From the NCBI RefSeq assembly GCF_023823125.1, contig NZ_CP090949.1, positions 2,194,001-2,258,000 on the forward strand: a stretch of 64,000 nt of DNA. Direction: 5' to 3'. Origin of the DNA: Erythrobacter aurantius (GTDB lineage Bacteria > Pseudomonadota > Alphaproteobacteria > Sphingomonadales > Sphingomonadaceae). The translations under genes and the position numbers were made by a program. Numbering within the stretch: position 1 is the stretch's first letter; every line of letters starts with the position of its first letter. Under the pieces are notes generated by a model. The model worked only from the letters and a program-made list of their open reading frames with translations, was not told the DNA's origin and made no database searches. Shown here piece after piece: positions 1-8,907 of the stretch.

Positions 1-2
1 TG

Positions 3-491
3 CAGACCCGCCATCCGCACATTTTTGGCGATCAAGACGGTGTGATGGACAGCAAACGCTGGGAAGACCTTAAAGCAGCCGAACGTGAGCAATCGGGTTC
101 CACCAGCGCCATGGACGGCGTCGCTTCCGCGCTTCCGGCACTTTTGCGGTCAGAGAAGCTGCAAAAGCGCGCCGCCAGGGTCGGATTTGAGTGGCACGAT
201 ATCAAAGGTCCAACCGATAAACTGCTGGAAGAATTGCAGGAACTCAACGAAGCCAGCGATGAGGAAAAGCTGCTGGAGGCAGGCGACGTGCTGTTTGTCG
301 CGGTCAATATCATCCGCCGCTACGGGGTAGATGCCGAACAGGCTTTGAAGGCGTCAAATGCGAAATTCGAGCGCCGTTTTCGCGCAATGGAGGCGCTGGC
401 AACGGCAGACGGACATCAGTTTGATCGCCTGTCGCTCGATCAGCAGGAAAGCTACTGGCAGCGGGTCAAGCAGGCTGAGAAACAGTCTTAA
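3..491 (+). CDS. mazG: MazG nucleoside triphosphate pyrophosphohydrolase (5' end outside window)
   Basis: This is the C-terminal part of MazG, which hydrolyses (d)NTPs to NMP and pyrophosphate. The reading frame is open from the first base of the window. Codons upstream of the first GTG (position 42) give TRHPHIFGDQDG, the conserved RHPHVF-type motif of MazG, so the gene begins before the window and 42 is not its start. The second half carries the all-alpha MazG fold with the metal-binding EExxE...ExxD pattern (KLLEELQELNEA, then EAGDVLFVAVN). It is convergent with hflX, with one base between the stops. About 162 residues are visible. The family assignment is secure; only the 5' boundary is missing. 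Confidence 0.93.
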   Translation, partial: QTRHPHIFGDQDGVMDSKRWEDLKAAEREQSGSTSAMDGVASALPALLRSEKLQKRAARVGFEWHDIKGPTDKLLEELQELNEASDEEKLLEAGDVLFVAVNIIRRYGVDAEQALKASNAKFERRFRAMEALATADGHQFDRLSLDQQESYWQRVKQAEKQS

Positions 492-492
492 G

Positions 493-1797
493 TTACGACC
501 CCAAGGCCGAATATTGTCCCAATTCCTTGGGATTGAGGCGCACCGTCAGACGCCGCAACGGGCCGTCCTCCCCTTCCCCGGCATCCTCTTCCGACAGGAT
601 TTCACCGTGGGCATGCAACCATGCAAGCCGCCGACCGTCCGATACTGGCAGGGTGATGATCAGCTCGTGCGCCTTTGACGTGAGCATCCCTGTCAGAGTG
701 GCTGCCAGATCGTCCATCCCTTCACCTGTCGCGGCTGACAATAGCACTGCAGAATGGCCTTCGGCAGCCGCGCGGAGTTCATCCAGCGTTTCATCGTCAA
801 TCAAATCGGCCTTGTTCCACACCTCGACGATGGGAATTTCACTGATGCCGGTTTCGCCATCTACCACGCCAAGATCGGCAAGCACCTCCATCACCTGCTT
901 CTTTTGGGCGGCATGGGCCGGGTTGGACATGTCGCGCACGTGACAGATAATGTCGGCACCGGTCACTTCCTCAAGCGTCGCCCTGAACGCGGCGACCAAC
1001 TGTGTCGGAAGGTCGGAAATGAAGCCGACCGTGTCGGACAGGATGGCCTTTTCCACTCCGGGGAGGCTGATCGCGCGCATCGTCGGATCGAGTGTGGCGA
1101 AGAGCAGGTCTTCCGCCATCACGTCCGCGCCCGTCATGCGGTTGAAAAGAGTGGATTTTCCGGCGTTGGTGTATCCCACAAGGGCAACCACCGGCCACGG
1201 CGCCCTGCCCCGTCGCTCACGGTGCAACGCGCGGGTCTTGCGCACCTGCTCCAGTTCGCGCCGCAGTCGGCCCATCCGCTGGCGGATCATGCGCCGGTCG
1301 GCCTCGATCTGGGTTTCGCCAGGTCCGCCGAGGAAGCCGAAACCACCGCGTTGCCGCTCAAGGTGAGTCCAGCTGCGCACGAGGCGGCTTTGCTGGTAGT
1401 CGAGGTGAGCCAATTCGACCTGCAAGCGCCCTTCGGCCGTGGCTGCGCGCTCGCCAAAGATTTCGAGGATCAGACCGGTGCGATCGATCACCTTGCGTTT
1501 GAGCCGGTCTTCGAGATTGCGTTGCTGGATCGGTGTGAGCGCCCCATCGACGATCACCAACTCGCATTCATATTGCTTGCACCAGATTGCGATGTTTTCG
1601 ACCTGACCCGATCCGAACAGCGTGTTCGGCTGCATCTGGCGTACTGGCAGAATGGCCGAATGCTGGATCACCACGCCAATCGCCAACGCCAGACCTTCGA
1701 CTTCGGCAAGCCGTTCGCTCGCGTCGAGATCGTACTTGAACGCCCTGATATCGGGGCACAGGATCAGGGCCCGCGCACCGCGGGTGACCTCATCCAT
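493..1797 (-). CDS. hflX: GTPase HflX
   Basis: This is a 434-residue ribosome-associated GTPase of the HflX family, which splits stalled or heat-damaged 70S ribosomes. An N-terminal HflX domain (about residues 10-150) precedes a glycine-rich linker GGFGFLGGPGE (151-161), a coiled helical stretch, and the G domain: G1 GYTNAGKS (208-215), G3 DTVGF (255-259), G4 NKAD (328-331). The gene lies 17 bases downstream of hfq in the same direction, the conserved hfq-hflX pairing of proteobacteria, so cotranscription is likely. The ATG at 1797 is the only canonical start close to the hfq stop. Length is normal for the family. Confidence 0.96.
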   Translation of the reverse strand: MDEVTRGARALILCPDIRAFKYDLDASERLAEVEGLALAIGVVIQHSAILPVRQMQPNTLFGSGQVENIAIWCKQYECELVIVDGALTPIQQRNLEDRLKRKVIDRTGLILEIFGERAATAEGRLQVELAHLDYQQSRLVRSWTHLERQRGGFGFLGGPGETQIEADRRMIRQRMGRLRRELEQVRKTRALHRERRGRAPWPVVALVGYTNAGKSTLFNRMTGADVMAEDLLFATLDPTMRAISLPGVEKAILSDTVGFISDLPTQLVAAFRATLEEVTGADIICHVRDMSNPAHAAQKKQVMEVLADLGVVDGETGISEIPIVEVWNKADLIDDETLDELRAAAEGHSAVLLSAATGEGMDDLAATLTGMLTSKAHELIITLPVSDGRRLAWLHAHGEILSEEDAGEGEDGPLRRLTVRLNPKELGQYSALGS

Positions 1798-1814
1798 CAG
1801 GTCATCGTCAAAGC

Positions 1815-2411
1815 TCAGTAGTCGGCCCCGTAATCGTCGTCTTCGTCGGAGGCATCATCACCGTCTTCGGAGAGGTCTACCGGGCTGGCGGGCTGGATTG
1901 TCGACACCGCATGCTTGTAAGCGAGCTGCACAGCGCCATCGCGCTCCAGCAACATGCAGAACAGGTCATAGGCGGCAATCCGCCCCTGCAGCATCACGCC
2001 GTTGACGAGGAACATGGTGACTTGCACGCCGGCGACGCTGACGCGGCTGAGGAACACGTCCTGAAGCAGGCGCTGCTTGCGATTTCCGCCGCGAGCACTG
2101 AATTGTTCCGCGTCAATCGACGCGCCGGGCATGATCGTGGAGATCGCATGTTTGTAAACAAGCTGCGACTGGCCGTCACGGCGCAGAAGGATCGAGAAAT
2201 TGTCAAACCAGGTGACAATCCCCTGAAGCTTCACGCCTTTCACCAGGAACATGGTAACAGGCGTCTTGTTCTTCCGAAGATAATTCAGGAACGCATCCTG
2301 CAGATTAGCCTGCTTTTCGCTGCGCGCAGATGATGTTGTGTTCGAGGTGCCGGCGGAACTTGCGGGGCCGCTGGTACGAGGGCGCGGAGAGAGGGTTCGC
2401 CCACTGGACAT
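1815..2411 (-). CDS. hfq: Double-domain RNA chaperone Hfq
   Basis: This is an Sm-like RNA chaperone for sRNA-mRNA pairing, present as two Hfq domains in one 198-residue chain. Domain 1 spans about residues 34-95 (Sm2 motif YKHA at 86-89) and domain 2 about 113-173 (YKHA at 165-168). An S/T-rich N-terminal extension and an acidic tail (about 180-198) flank them. Domain 1 keeps rim-like basic residues (FLNYLRKNK). Domain 2 has FLSRVSVAG there and lacks the basic patch. The start is placed at the ATG at 2411 because AGGAG (complement of 2419-2423) lies 7 bases before it; the ATG at 2417 would leave one base. The gene follows ntrX and precedes hflX. A ring of three such chains is inferred, not shown. 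Confidence 0.95.
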   Translation of the reverse strand: MSSGRTLSPRPRTSGPASSAGTSNTTSSARSEKQANLQDAFLNYLRKNKTPVTMFLVKGVKLQGIVTWFDNFSILLRRDGQSQLVYKHAISTIMPGASIDAEQFSARGGNRKQRLLQDVFLSRVSVAGVQVTMFLVNGVMLQGRIAAYDLFCMLLERDGAVQLAYKHAVSTIQPASPVDLSEDGDDASDEDDDYGADY

Positions 2412-2553
2412 ATTCATGCTCCTGTTCTTGGCGGCCGTCGTTACGGTCCGCAGTTTCGCCGCAAGATCGCTTGCGACGGATCGATATAATGCAGCTTGCG
2501 CGTCGTGGGGGCAATGATTGAATTGTTGTCAAACAAATTTGACGGTCAATTCC
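2412..2553 (-). other. ntrX-hfq intergenic region
   Basis: These 142 bases separate ntrX from hfq, longer than the other gaps in this operon, so hfq may have its own promoter. An AT-rich stretch at 2515-2545 reads on the minus strand with TTGACC and TTGACA elements (TTGACA is the complement of 2527-2532), but I see no good -10 at 16-18 bases. The hfq Shine-Dalgarno AGGAG is the complement of 2419-2423. I see no gene here. Confidence 0.3.
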
Positions 2554-3939
2554 TCACTTCCCATCCGCATCCTTGCGGTCGGCCATGCCCAGCAGCTTGA
2601 GTTTACGATGCAGGGCAGAGCGTTCCATCCCGATAAAGGTCGCGGTCTTGGATATGTTCCCCGAAAAGCGACGAATTTGGATTGTCAGATACTCGCGCTC
2701 AAAGGTTTCGCGGGCTTCGCGCAAAGGAACCCCCATCATGCTCGAAAGCCCCTGCCCCGCTCCTGCGAGCCGTCCGCCGGAGATCTCACTTGGCAGCATG
2801 TCGGGCTCCACCACTGTCAGCCTATCACGCGGGGTCATGATGATCGTGCGCTCAACGACATTGCGCAACTGGCGCACATTGCCCGGCCAGTCATAGGCCT
2901 GAAGCGCTGCCATCGCCTCTTCCGAAATCTCAGGCGGAACGATGCCCTGGTCCTTGGAATAGCGGGTGAAGAAATGTTCGGCGAGCGCGGGTATGTCGTC
3001 CCGGCGATCTGCAAGCGAGGGGATGCTGACTGGCACGACATTGAGGCGATAGAAGAGATCTTCGCGAAAGCGTTTTTCCTCCATCTCGACATTCAGGTCG
3101 CGCGTGGTTGAGGAGACAACGCGGACATCCACACCGATCTGCCGTGTACCGCCAACGCGAACAAAGCTCTGTTCGGTCAACACCCGCAGGATCCGGGCCT
3201 GGGTCGAAAGCGGCATGTCAGCCACTTCATCGAGATAGAGCGTGCCACCATCGGCCATTTCCAGAAGGCCGGGCCTCACCTGTTTCCCGTCGACTTCCTC
3301 GCCAAACAGTTCCTGTTCGAACCGTTCAGGGGTGATGCGGGCCGAGTTGACGAGCACAAAGGCCTTGTCGGAACGATTGCTCCATGAATGCAGCATCCGT
3401 GCGGCCACTTCTTTGCCCGCCCCTGCAGGACCGGAAATCAGCACCCGGCTGCCGGTGTTTGCCACCCGCTTCAGCGTGGCCCGCACAGCGTTGATTGCGG
3501 GTGAGTTTCCGGTGAAGTCCGCCCCGCCCCAGCTCGAATCGCGCAACTGAGTGTTTTCGCGGCGCAGCCGCTCGGTCTCGGTCGCGCGTTCAACCAGCAG
3601 CAACAGCCGCTCCGCCTCGAACGGCTTTTCAATGAAGTCCATGGCTCCGCGTCCGACGGCGGACACAGCGGTGTCGATATTGCCATGGCCCGAAAAGATG
3701 ATCACCGGCAGGTCAGGTTCGCGCTGCTTGATCGCGTCCAGCGTTTCCAGCCCGTCGAGTTCGCTGCCGTGCAGCCAGACGTCGAGCAGGACAAGGCTCG
3801 GCCGGCGCTCGTCAATAGCGGCAAGCGCGCTGGTGCTATCGGCGGCGGTGCGGCATTCATAGCCTTCGTCGCCAAGCACTCCGGCTACCAGTTCGCGGAT
3901 GTCGCGTTCGTCATCGACAATCAGGATTTCAAGCGCCAT
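2554..3939 (-). CDS. ntrX: Nitrogen/redox response regulator NtrX
   Basis: This is the NtrC-family response regulator of the NtrY-NtrX system (nitrogen and redox control in alphaproteobacteria), 461 residues. The receiver domain spans about 1-120 with the acidic pair D9-D10 and phosphoacceptor D53 (VLLDVWL). The AAA+ domain spans about 145-375 with Walker A GPAGAGKE and Walker B GTLYLDEVAD. A Fis-type HTH is at the C terminus (SKTATFIGMERSALHRKL). The sigma54-contacting GAFTGA loop is replaced by GEEVDGKQVRPG, the usual NtrX condition, so it probably does not activate sigma54. It lies 57 bases downstream of ntrY in the same direction and is followed by hfq. Confidence 0.95.
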   Translation of the reverse strand: MALEILIVDDERDIRELVAGVLGDEGYECRTAADSTSALAAIDERRPSLVLLDVWLHGSELDGLETLDAIKQREPDLPVIIFSGHGNIDTAVSAVGRGAMDFIEKPFEAERLLLLVERATETERLRRENTQLRDSSWGGADFTGNSPAINAVRATLKRVANTGSRVLISGPAGAGKEVAARMLHSWSNRSDKAFVLVNSARITPERFEQELFGEEVDGKQVRPGLLEMADGGTLYLDEVADMPLSTQARILRVLTEQSFVRVGGTRQIGVDVRVVSSTTRDLNVEMEEKRFREDLFYRLNVVPVSIPSLADRRDDIPALAEHFFTRYSKDQGIVPPEISEEAMAALQAYDWPGNVRQLRNVVERTIIMTPRDRLTVVEPDMLPSEISGGRLAGAGQGLSSMMGVPLREARETFEREYLTIQIRRFSGNISKTATFIGMERSALHRKLKLLGMADRKDADGK

Positions 3940-3996
3940 GCGCCTCTCCTTGCGGGCAGTGATTTTGAGGGGAAAACTTCAGGGCAAGAGGTGCAG

Positions 3997-6321
3997 TCAT
4001 CGGGCAGCCTCACCTTCGTTGCTTTGGGGATTGCGGGCAAATCTGAGGGTGACACGCGTGCCAAGAGCCCCCGAGCGCGGATCGACGCTGGCGCTGGCGA
4101 AGCTCATGTCGCCTCCATGTTCGTCGACGATCTTGTTGACGATGGCAAGGCCAAGCCCCGTCCCTTTCTCACGTGTGGTGACATAGGGTTCGACGATTCT
4201 TTCACGGTCTGCCGGAAGGCCAATGCCGTTGTCTTCCACAATAATCCGGATGCGTTCACCATCATCTTCGAGCGTGACCGAAATCGCCCCGGCATAATTC
4301 GGCGGCGGATCAGCGGAACGAGCCTCAACCGCTTCAACAGCGTTCTTCAGCACATTCGTCATCGCCTGACCAAGCTGATGGCGATCGCATTGTATCTCGC
4401 GCTCCGACAGGCCGTCAGCCGTCACGGCGAATTCGATATCGGTGTGCGCCACTTCCTGAAGGAAGACCGCCTGCCGCACCAGATCAAGCGCATCCTCCTG
4501 ACGGAAGACCGGTTTTGGCAGGCGTGCAAAACTGCTGAATTCGTCGACCATCTTGCGCAGATCGCCCACCTGACGCACGATGGTGCTGGTCAATTCATCA
4601 AACAATTCGCCGTCTTCAGCCTCCACCTGTTTGCGATAGCGGCGCTTCAATCGCTCGGTCGCCAGTTGGATCGGTGTAAGCGGGTTCTTGATCTCGTGTG
4701 CGATGCGTCGAGCGACATCCGACCATGCGGCCTGCCGCTGATCGAGCAACTGCCGGGTGATATCTTCGAAGGTGATCACATGGCCACTGCCGCTTGGCGC
4801 GACCTTCACCGCCAGCGTCAACAATTCACCACCCTTCGCTTGCGTTACGATGGAGCGTTTCTTGCCTTCGCGCACCATCGCGCAGATATCAGGCGACAGA
4901 TCAGCAAGCGACTGGCCCATCAGATCATCGGGTGCTGGCTCGCACACGGTTTCCCCGCCCAGCAACGCTTGCGCAGAATTGTTCATCAGAAGCACGCGGC
5001 TGTCCTGATCGACCGAGATCACTCCCGCACTGACCGACTCCAGCACCGCTTCCATGAAGGCGCGGCGATCATCGAGTTGTCGGTTGGCGCTGACCAGCGC
5101 GTCAGTCTGTTTCTCAAGCTGCGCGGTCATGCGGTTGAAGGCGCGGTTGAGGAGGCCGATTTCATCCGCCCCGGTGCGCCCTTCCACCCGGAGCGCGAAA
5201 TTGCCCTGCCCCACTTTGCGTGCGGCGCCGACAAGATCAGTCAGCGGTTCAACTTGCCGATCCGCAAAACGCAGCGCGAACCAGACGGCGATGCCCACCA
5301 GCAACAGGCTGACAGCGACCAGCGCGATGTTGAACCGCAGCTGGAGTGTGCGGGCCTGGATCGTCAGTGTTTCATAGGCGCTGGAAATGGCCTGCGCGCT
5401 TTCCCATCGCTGAAACATCGATTCTTCGGTCGTCCGGGCGCTGTACAGGTAAATCCCGGCATTCCGATCAATCGGAGCCACGGCAGCGATGCGTTGCGGA
5501 CCGCCTTCAACCACCACGAATTCCCCGGCATCGAGACGTGGCAGGGCGGCAGCGCTGAATTCCAGCGGCCGATTGTCTTCGAGCAGGTTGAGGATCGCGG
5601 CGGTGCGCAGTGACCCGTCATCTAGCCGCTGGAGTATGGCGCTTTCGGAAATCTGGCGTCCTTGGGCCTGCACGGCATAGAAATCAGGAAAATCGGCATC
5701 GGTTATGTCCATGCGTTCTAGTATGAACCGCATGTCGCTGGCCATGGTGATGGTTTCCTGCTCAACCTCGCGCTGATTGGCGTCGTAATAGCTTTGCGCC
5801 AGCGCATTGGCGTTTTCCATCAAGCCGCGCGATTCATCGGAATACCAGAACGCGACGCCTGTCTGGAACAGGAAGGCGGCAAAGCCGGATACGAGCAGCG
5901 TCGGAACGGCTGCCACGATCGAAAAGAAGAACACCAGACGCACGTGGAGCCGTGCGGTGCTACCCGCAGCCCGTGCAAGCGCCATACGGCGCCCGATAAG
6001 CACCAGTATCGCCATCGCCGGAACCAGCACGGCCACCAGCAGCAGCGATACTTCCAGTGCGGGCAGACCGTCCGAATTCTCCGGCTGGCTGGAATAGGCG
6101 AGATAGTTGGCGATAATCGCCGCCACCAGCGTGATGACTGATCCGATCTCGATCCAGCGGAACACGTTTGCGCGGCGAGCGGAAACCGCGAACTGACGCC
6201 ACCAGCGCGGTGAATGGCGCTGGGGATCCTTGGCTGGGAATGATTCCCGATCCTCTACAGTAGCCTCCGGTTGTAACGCTGCACCTGCCATGGTTGCGCC
6301 GTTACAACCATGGTGTTGCAT
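3997..6321 (-). CDS. ntrY: Membrane sensor histidine kinase NtrY
   Basis: This is the sensor kinase partner of NtrX, 774 residues. Membrane segments are predicted near residues 58-76, 89-110 and 128-152, followed by a periplasmic domain and a fourth segment near 325-347. A HAMP domain (about 350-400), a PAS domain (about 420-500), HisKA with the H box RIAHEIKNPLTPI, and HATPase_c with N box (NVLKNAVEAVEA) and G boxes (DNGIGLP, GTGLGLAIV) follow. The start is uncertain: ATG at 6321 gives the longest protein, ATG at 6291 removes ten residues, and neither has a clear ribosome site. A perfect 9-bp inverted repeat covers this region. The gene lies 39 bases after ntrC. Confidence 0.94.
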   Translation of the reverse strand: MQHHGCNGATMAGAALQPEATVEDRESFPAKDPQRHSPRWWRQFAVSARRANVFRWIEIGSVITLVAAIIANYLAYSSQPENSDGLPALEVSLLLVAVLVPAMAILVLIGRRMALARAAGSTARLHVRLVFFFSIVAAVPTLLVSGFAAFLFQTGVAFWYSDESRGLMENANALAQSYYDANQREVEQETITMASDMRFILERMDITDADFPDFYAVQAQGRQISESAILQRLDDGSLRTAAILNLLEDNRPLEFSAAALPRLDAGEFVVVEGGPQRIAAVAPIDRNAGIYLYSARTTEESMFQRWESAQAISSAYETLTIQARTLQLRFNIALVAVSLLLVGIAVWFALRFADRQVEPLTDLVGAARKVGQGNFALRVEGRTGADEIGLLNRAFNRMTAQLEKQTDALVSANRQLDDRRAFMEAVLESVSAGVISVDQDSRVLLMNNSAQALLGGETVCEPAPDDLMGQSLADLSPDICAMVREGKKRSIVTQAKGGELLTLAVKVAPSGSGHVITFEDITRQLLDQRQAAWSDVARRIAHEIKNPLTPIQLATERLKRRYRKQVEAEDGELFDELTSTIVRQVGDLRKMVDEFSSFARLPKPVFRQEDALDLVRQAVFLQEVAHTDIEFAVTADGLSEREIQCDRHQLGQAMTNVLKNAVEAVEARSADPPPNYAGAISVTLEDDGERIRIIVEDNGIGLPADRERIVEPYVTTREKGTGLGLAIVNKIVDEHGGDMSFASASVDPRSGALGTRVTLRFARNPQSNEGEAAR
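6288..6313. repeat. Perfect inverted repeat at the ntrY start
   Basis: CCATGGTTG (6288-6296) and CAACCATGG (6305-6313) form a perfect 9-bp inverted repeat with an 8-base loop. It overlaps one candidate start codon of ntrY (ATG at 6291) and lies just downstream of the other (6321). It could be an operator for an internal promoter or an mRNA hairpin modulating ntrY translation. No function is shown by the sequence. Confidence 0.6.
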
Positions 6322-6360
6322 TTTTGCAAGTGAAAAGTCTTGTTAGGTGGCTCGCTTGCG

Positions 6361-7785
6361 TCAGACCGGTCTTGCGAAACGATCGGGTTCAATCGCAAGT
6401 TCGCCAATGCGTTTGCGCAGGGTGTTGCGATTGATGCCGAGCAATTTCGCCGCCCGAAGTTGGTTGCCCCCGGTCCTGCCCAGTGCGTGCTCGATCAACG
6501 GCTTCTCGAAAGCGGCGAGCGCGCTGGCATAGACAGTGCCGCTCGGCGGCTCTTCCCGTACCAGCCATACTTCAAGCGCTTTGGCGATACCGTCGTCACC
6601 ATCGCCATCGGGATCAAGCGCGAGCGGCTTTTCCTTGCCAAGAATTTCAGTCAGTGTGGTTGCGTCGATCATGTCCTCGCGCGACATCAGCGCAAGGCGA
6701 TACATGACATTGCGCAGTTCGCGGACATTGCCGCGCCAATTACGACCTTCAAGCGATGCAATTGCATCCGGCGTGAGTTGCCGCCGGGGCAATCCGTCCT
6801 CTGCCGCCTGCGCCAGAAAATGCTGTGACAGAACATCAATGTCCTCACGCCGTTCCCGCAAGGGCGGCAGTTCGATCGGAACGACGTTGAGACGATAGAA
6901 CAGGTCTTCGCGGAACTTGCCTGCCTCGATCATCGGGGCGAGATCGCGATTGGTGGCGGCAATGATGCGGACATCCACCGATATTTCCTGTCTGCCGCCA
7001 ACCCGGCGAATGCGCCCGGATTGCAGCGCGCGCAGCAAGCGCGTCTGCGCCTCCGCGGGCATGTCGCCGATTTCATCGAGGAACAGTGTCCCGCCATTGG
7101 CCTGCTCGAACTTGCCGATTGCCTGTGCGACTGCGCCCGTGAAAGCGCCCTTTTCGTGCCCGAACAGCTCGCTTTCAATAAGGTCGTGGGGAATGGCCGC
7201 GGTGTTGACCGCGACAAACGGACCGGTGCGGCGACTGCCGAGCTGGTGAATCGCCTCTGCCACCAGTTCCTTGCCCGTCCCGCTTTCACCCGTGACAAGC
7301 ACGGTAAGGTCATTGCGCAGGACGCGGGTGATCATGCGGTACACACCCTGCATCGCCGGGCTGCGACCAACCAGCGGCATGCCATCGCCTGCCCCCTGAG
7401 CGGGCGTATCGGAGATATCGGCCCGCTCCCCCGCAGCCTGACAAACGGCGCGCACCAGTTCATCCAGATCGAACGGCTTGGGGAAGTATTCGAAGGCGTC
7501 GCTGTCGCTCGCGCGCACCGCTGTATCCAGCGTGTTTTGCGCCGACAGGACGATCACCGGCATGTCGGGCGCCGCTTCGCGAACATCGGCAAGGCTTTCC
7601 AGCCCGTCCCCGTCTTCAAGCTTCACATCTGTCAGCATGACGTCGAAACCGTGCAAGGCCAACAGGGCGTCGCGTTCCTTGATCGTGGCGCAGCGGGTGA
7701 TTTCGAACCCCTCGTCCTCAAGCGCCGCGGTAATCACGGTCGCAATCGCGCTGTCATCCTCCACCAGCAGCAAACTGCCCGCCAT
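6361..7785 (-). CDS. ntrC: Nitrogen regulation response regulator NtrC
   Basis: This is a sigma54-dependent activator of nitrogen assimilation genes, 474 residues. The receiver domain has acceptor D53 (VMLTDVKL). The AAA+ core has Walker A GESGTGKE (166-173), an intact GAFTGA loop (213-218) and Walker B GGTLFLDEIGD (231-241). The C-terminal Fis HTH (AAKLLGINRNTLRKRI) ends the protein. It starts 13 bases after the ntrB stop, so the pair is transcribed together. The intact GAFTGA contrasts with the lost loop in the neighbouring NtrX, which supports assigning this one as NtrC. The ATG at 7785 begins directly with the receiver domain. Confidence 0.96.
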   Translation of the reverse strand: MAGSLLLVEDDSAIATVITAALEDEGFEITRCATIKERDALLALHGFDVMLTDVKLEDGDGLESLADVREAAPDMPVIVLSAQNTLDTAVRASDSDAFEYFPKPFDLDELVRAVCQAAGERADISDTPAQGAGDGMPLVGRSPAMQGVYRMITRVLRNDLTVLVTGESGTGKELVAEAIHQLGSRRTGPFVAVNTAAIPHDLIESELFGHEKGAFTGAVAQAIGKFEQANGGTLFLDEIGDMPAEAQTRLLRALQSGRIRRVGGRQEISVDVRIIAATNRDLAPMIEAGKFREDLFYRLNVVPIELPPLRERREDIDVLSQHFLAQAAEDGLPRRQLTPDAIASLEGRNWRGNVRELRNVMYRLALMSREDMIDATTLTEILGKEKPLALDPDGDGDDGIAKALEVWLVREEPPSGTVYASALAAFEKPLIEHALGRTGGNQLRAAKLLGINRNTLRKRIGELAIEPDRFARPV

Positions 7786-7798
7786 GTGCTATGCTCCC

Positions 7799-8905
7799 TT
7801 ATTCCTCGCCCGGCTTAGCCAATGGCAAATGCAGCCTGAAATGCGTCAGTTCGGCGCGTATGTCGCGTTCGTGGCTGATGCTGCCGTTCATGTCCCGCAC
7901 CAGCTTGCGCACCAGTGCCAGCCCAAGCCCCTGTCCCGATTGCTTCGATGTGACGAAAGGTTCGAAGACCCGATCGCGCAAGGCAGGATCGATCCCCGGC
8001 CCGTTGTCGCTGACGGTGATCTCAATCGGCAAGCGGACCGCACGACCAAGCCGGATCGCGCTGAAGGCCAGGCCGCTGATGAAACGGGTTCGGATAGTGA
8101 CCTTGCCCCTCGCCCCTGAACTCGCCGCATCGCGGGCGTTGGTGATTAGATTGATCAGCACCTGTTCCAGCGCGTCGCGATTGGCAAGAACGGGGGGTAG
8201 CGAAGGATCGAATTCCTCGGTGATCTCGACCCCGTTCGTGCCCGCAGCACGCACTGTCGCGATCGCAGCGCGGATCGCTTCATGCGGATTGCACGGAGCC
8301 GCCTCCTCTGCATGGCGAGCACCCAATTGCTGCATCCGGTCGATAAGGCGGGCAATCCGGTCAACCTCGTCGGTGATCATCCGCGCCAGCTTCTTGTCCT
8401 TGTGAGGCAGTTTACGTGCTGCAAGCTGGCCGGCACCGCGAATGGCGGCGAGCGGGTTCTTGATCTCGTGAGCCAGGATGGAAGGCGCGCCCATAGACGA
8501 AGCCAGCTCGTCATCGCTGCCGGTTTCCTCATGCCCCACCTGCGACAGCGTGATGACCCGCCATGCGCGATTGGTACTAAGCGGGGAGACTGTCAGATTG
8601 ACGCGCAATTCAGTCTCGGAGGCGTTTATCCTGATGTCACGCGCGACAAGAGCCGCCTCTGCATCGCTCAGCCGTTTCTCAACCCTCGGATCGAGCGGCC
8701 CGATAATGTCGAGCAAGGGCCGGCCGATCAGGCGGCGGGCGCTGACGCCCAGCATGTTTTCGGCGGCGTGATTGGCTTCGACGATGATAGCGTTTTCGTC
8801 GACCAGCAGGAGCGCAAACACAAGGCCTGCAATCTGCGCCTCGGCACTGGGCCGCGAAGGATCGAAACCCGAAATATCAGCTCCACTGGCCTCGTTCGAC
8901 GGCAT
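7799..8905 (-). CDS. ntrB: Nitrogen regulation sensor kinase NtrB
   Basis: This is a soluble PAS-containing histidine kinase/phosphatase that controls NtrC according to PII status, 368 residues. The PAS domain spans about 25-135. The H box LAHEIKNPLAAIRGAGQL carries the phospho-His, and HATPase_c has N box NLITNARDAA and G boxes DNGPGID and GQGLGLALV. There are no membrane segments, as expected for NtrB and unlike NtrY. It starts two bases after the dusB stop and is followed by ntrC 13 bases on, the classic nifR3-ntrB-ntrC arrangement. Confidence 0.95.
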   Translation of the reverse strand: MPSNEASGADISGFDPSRPSAEAQIAGLVFALLLVDENAIIVEANHAAENMLGVSARRLIGRPLLDIIGPLDPRVEKRLSDAEAALVARDIRINASETELRVNLTVSPLSTNRAWRVITLSQVGHEETGSDDELASSMGAPSILAHEIKNPLAAIRGAGQLAARKLPHKDKKLARMITDEVDRIARLIDRMQQLGARHAEEAAPCNPHEAIRAAIATVRAAGTNGVEITEEFDPSLPPVLANRDALEQVLINLITNARDAASSGARGKVTIRTRFISGLAFSAIRLGRAVRLPIEITVSDNGPGIDPALRDRVFEPFVTSKQSGQGLGLALVRKLVRDMNGSISHERDIRAELTHFRLHLPLAKPGEE

Positions 8906-8907
8906 TA

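Noticed and set aside
1622-2333. Long plus-strand frames opposite hfq and hflX
   Set aside because: They are antisense to two well-supported genes and show no known motif; high GC content produces such frames.
2515-2550. A sigma70 promoter for hfq with TTGACA
   Set aside because: No acceptable -10 lies 16-18 bases downstream, so I list the region only as intergenic.
3685-5613. A 642-codon plus-strand frame opposite ntrX and ntrY
   Set aside because: The minus strand encodes complete NtrX and NtrY with all catalytic motifs; the plus-strand product has no domain pattern.
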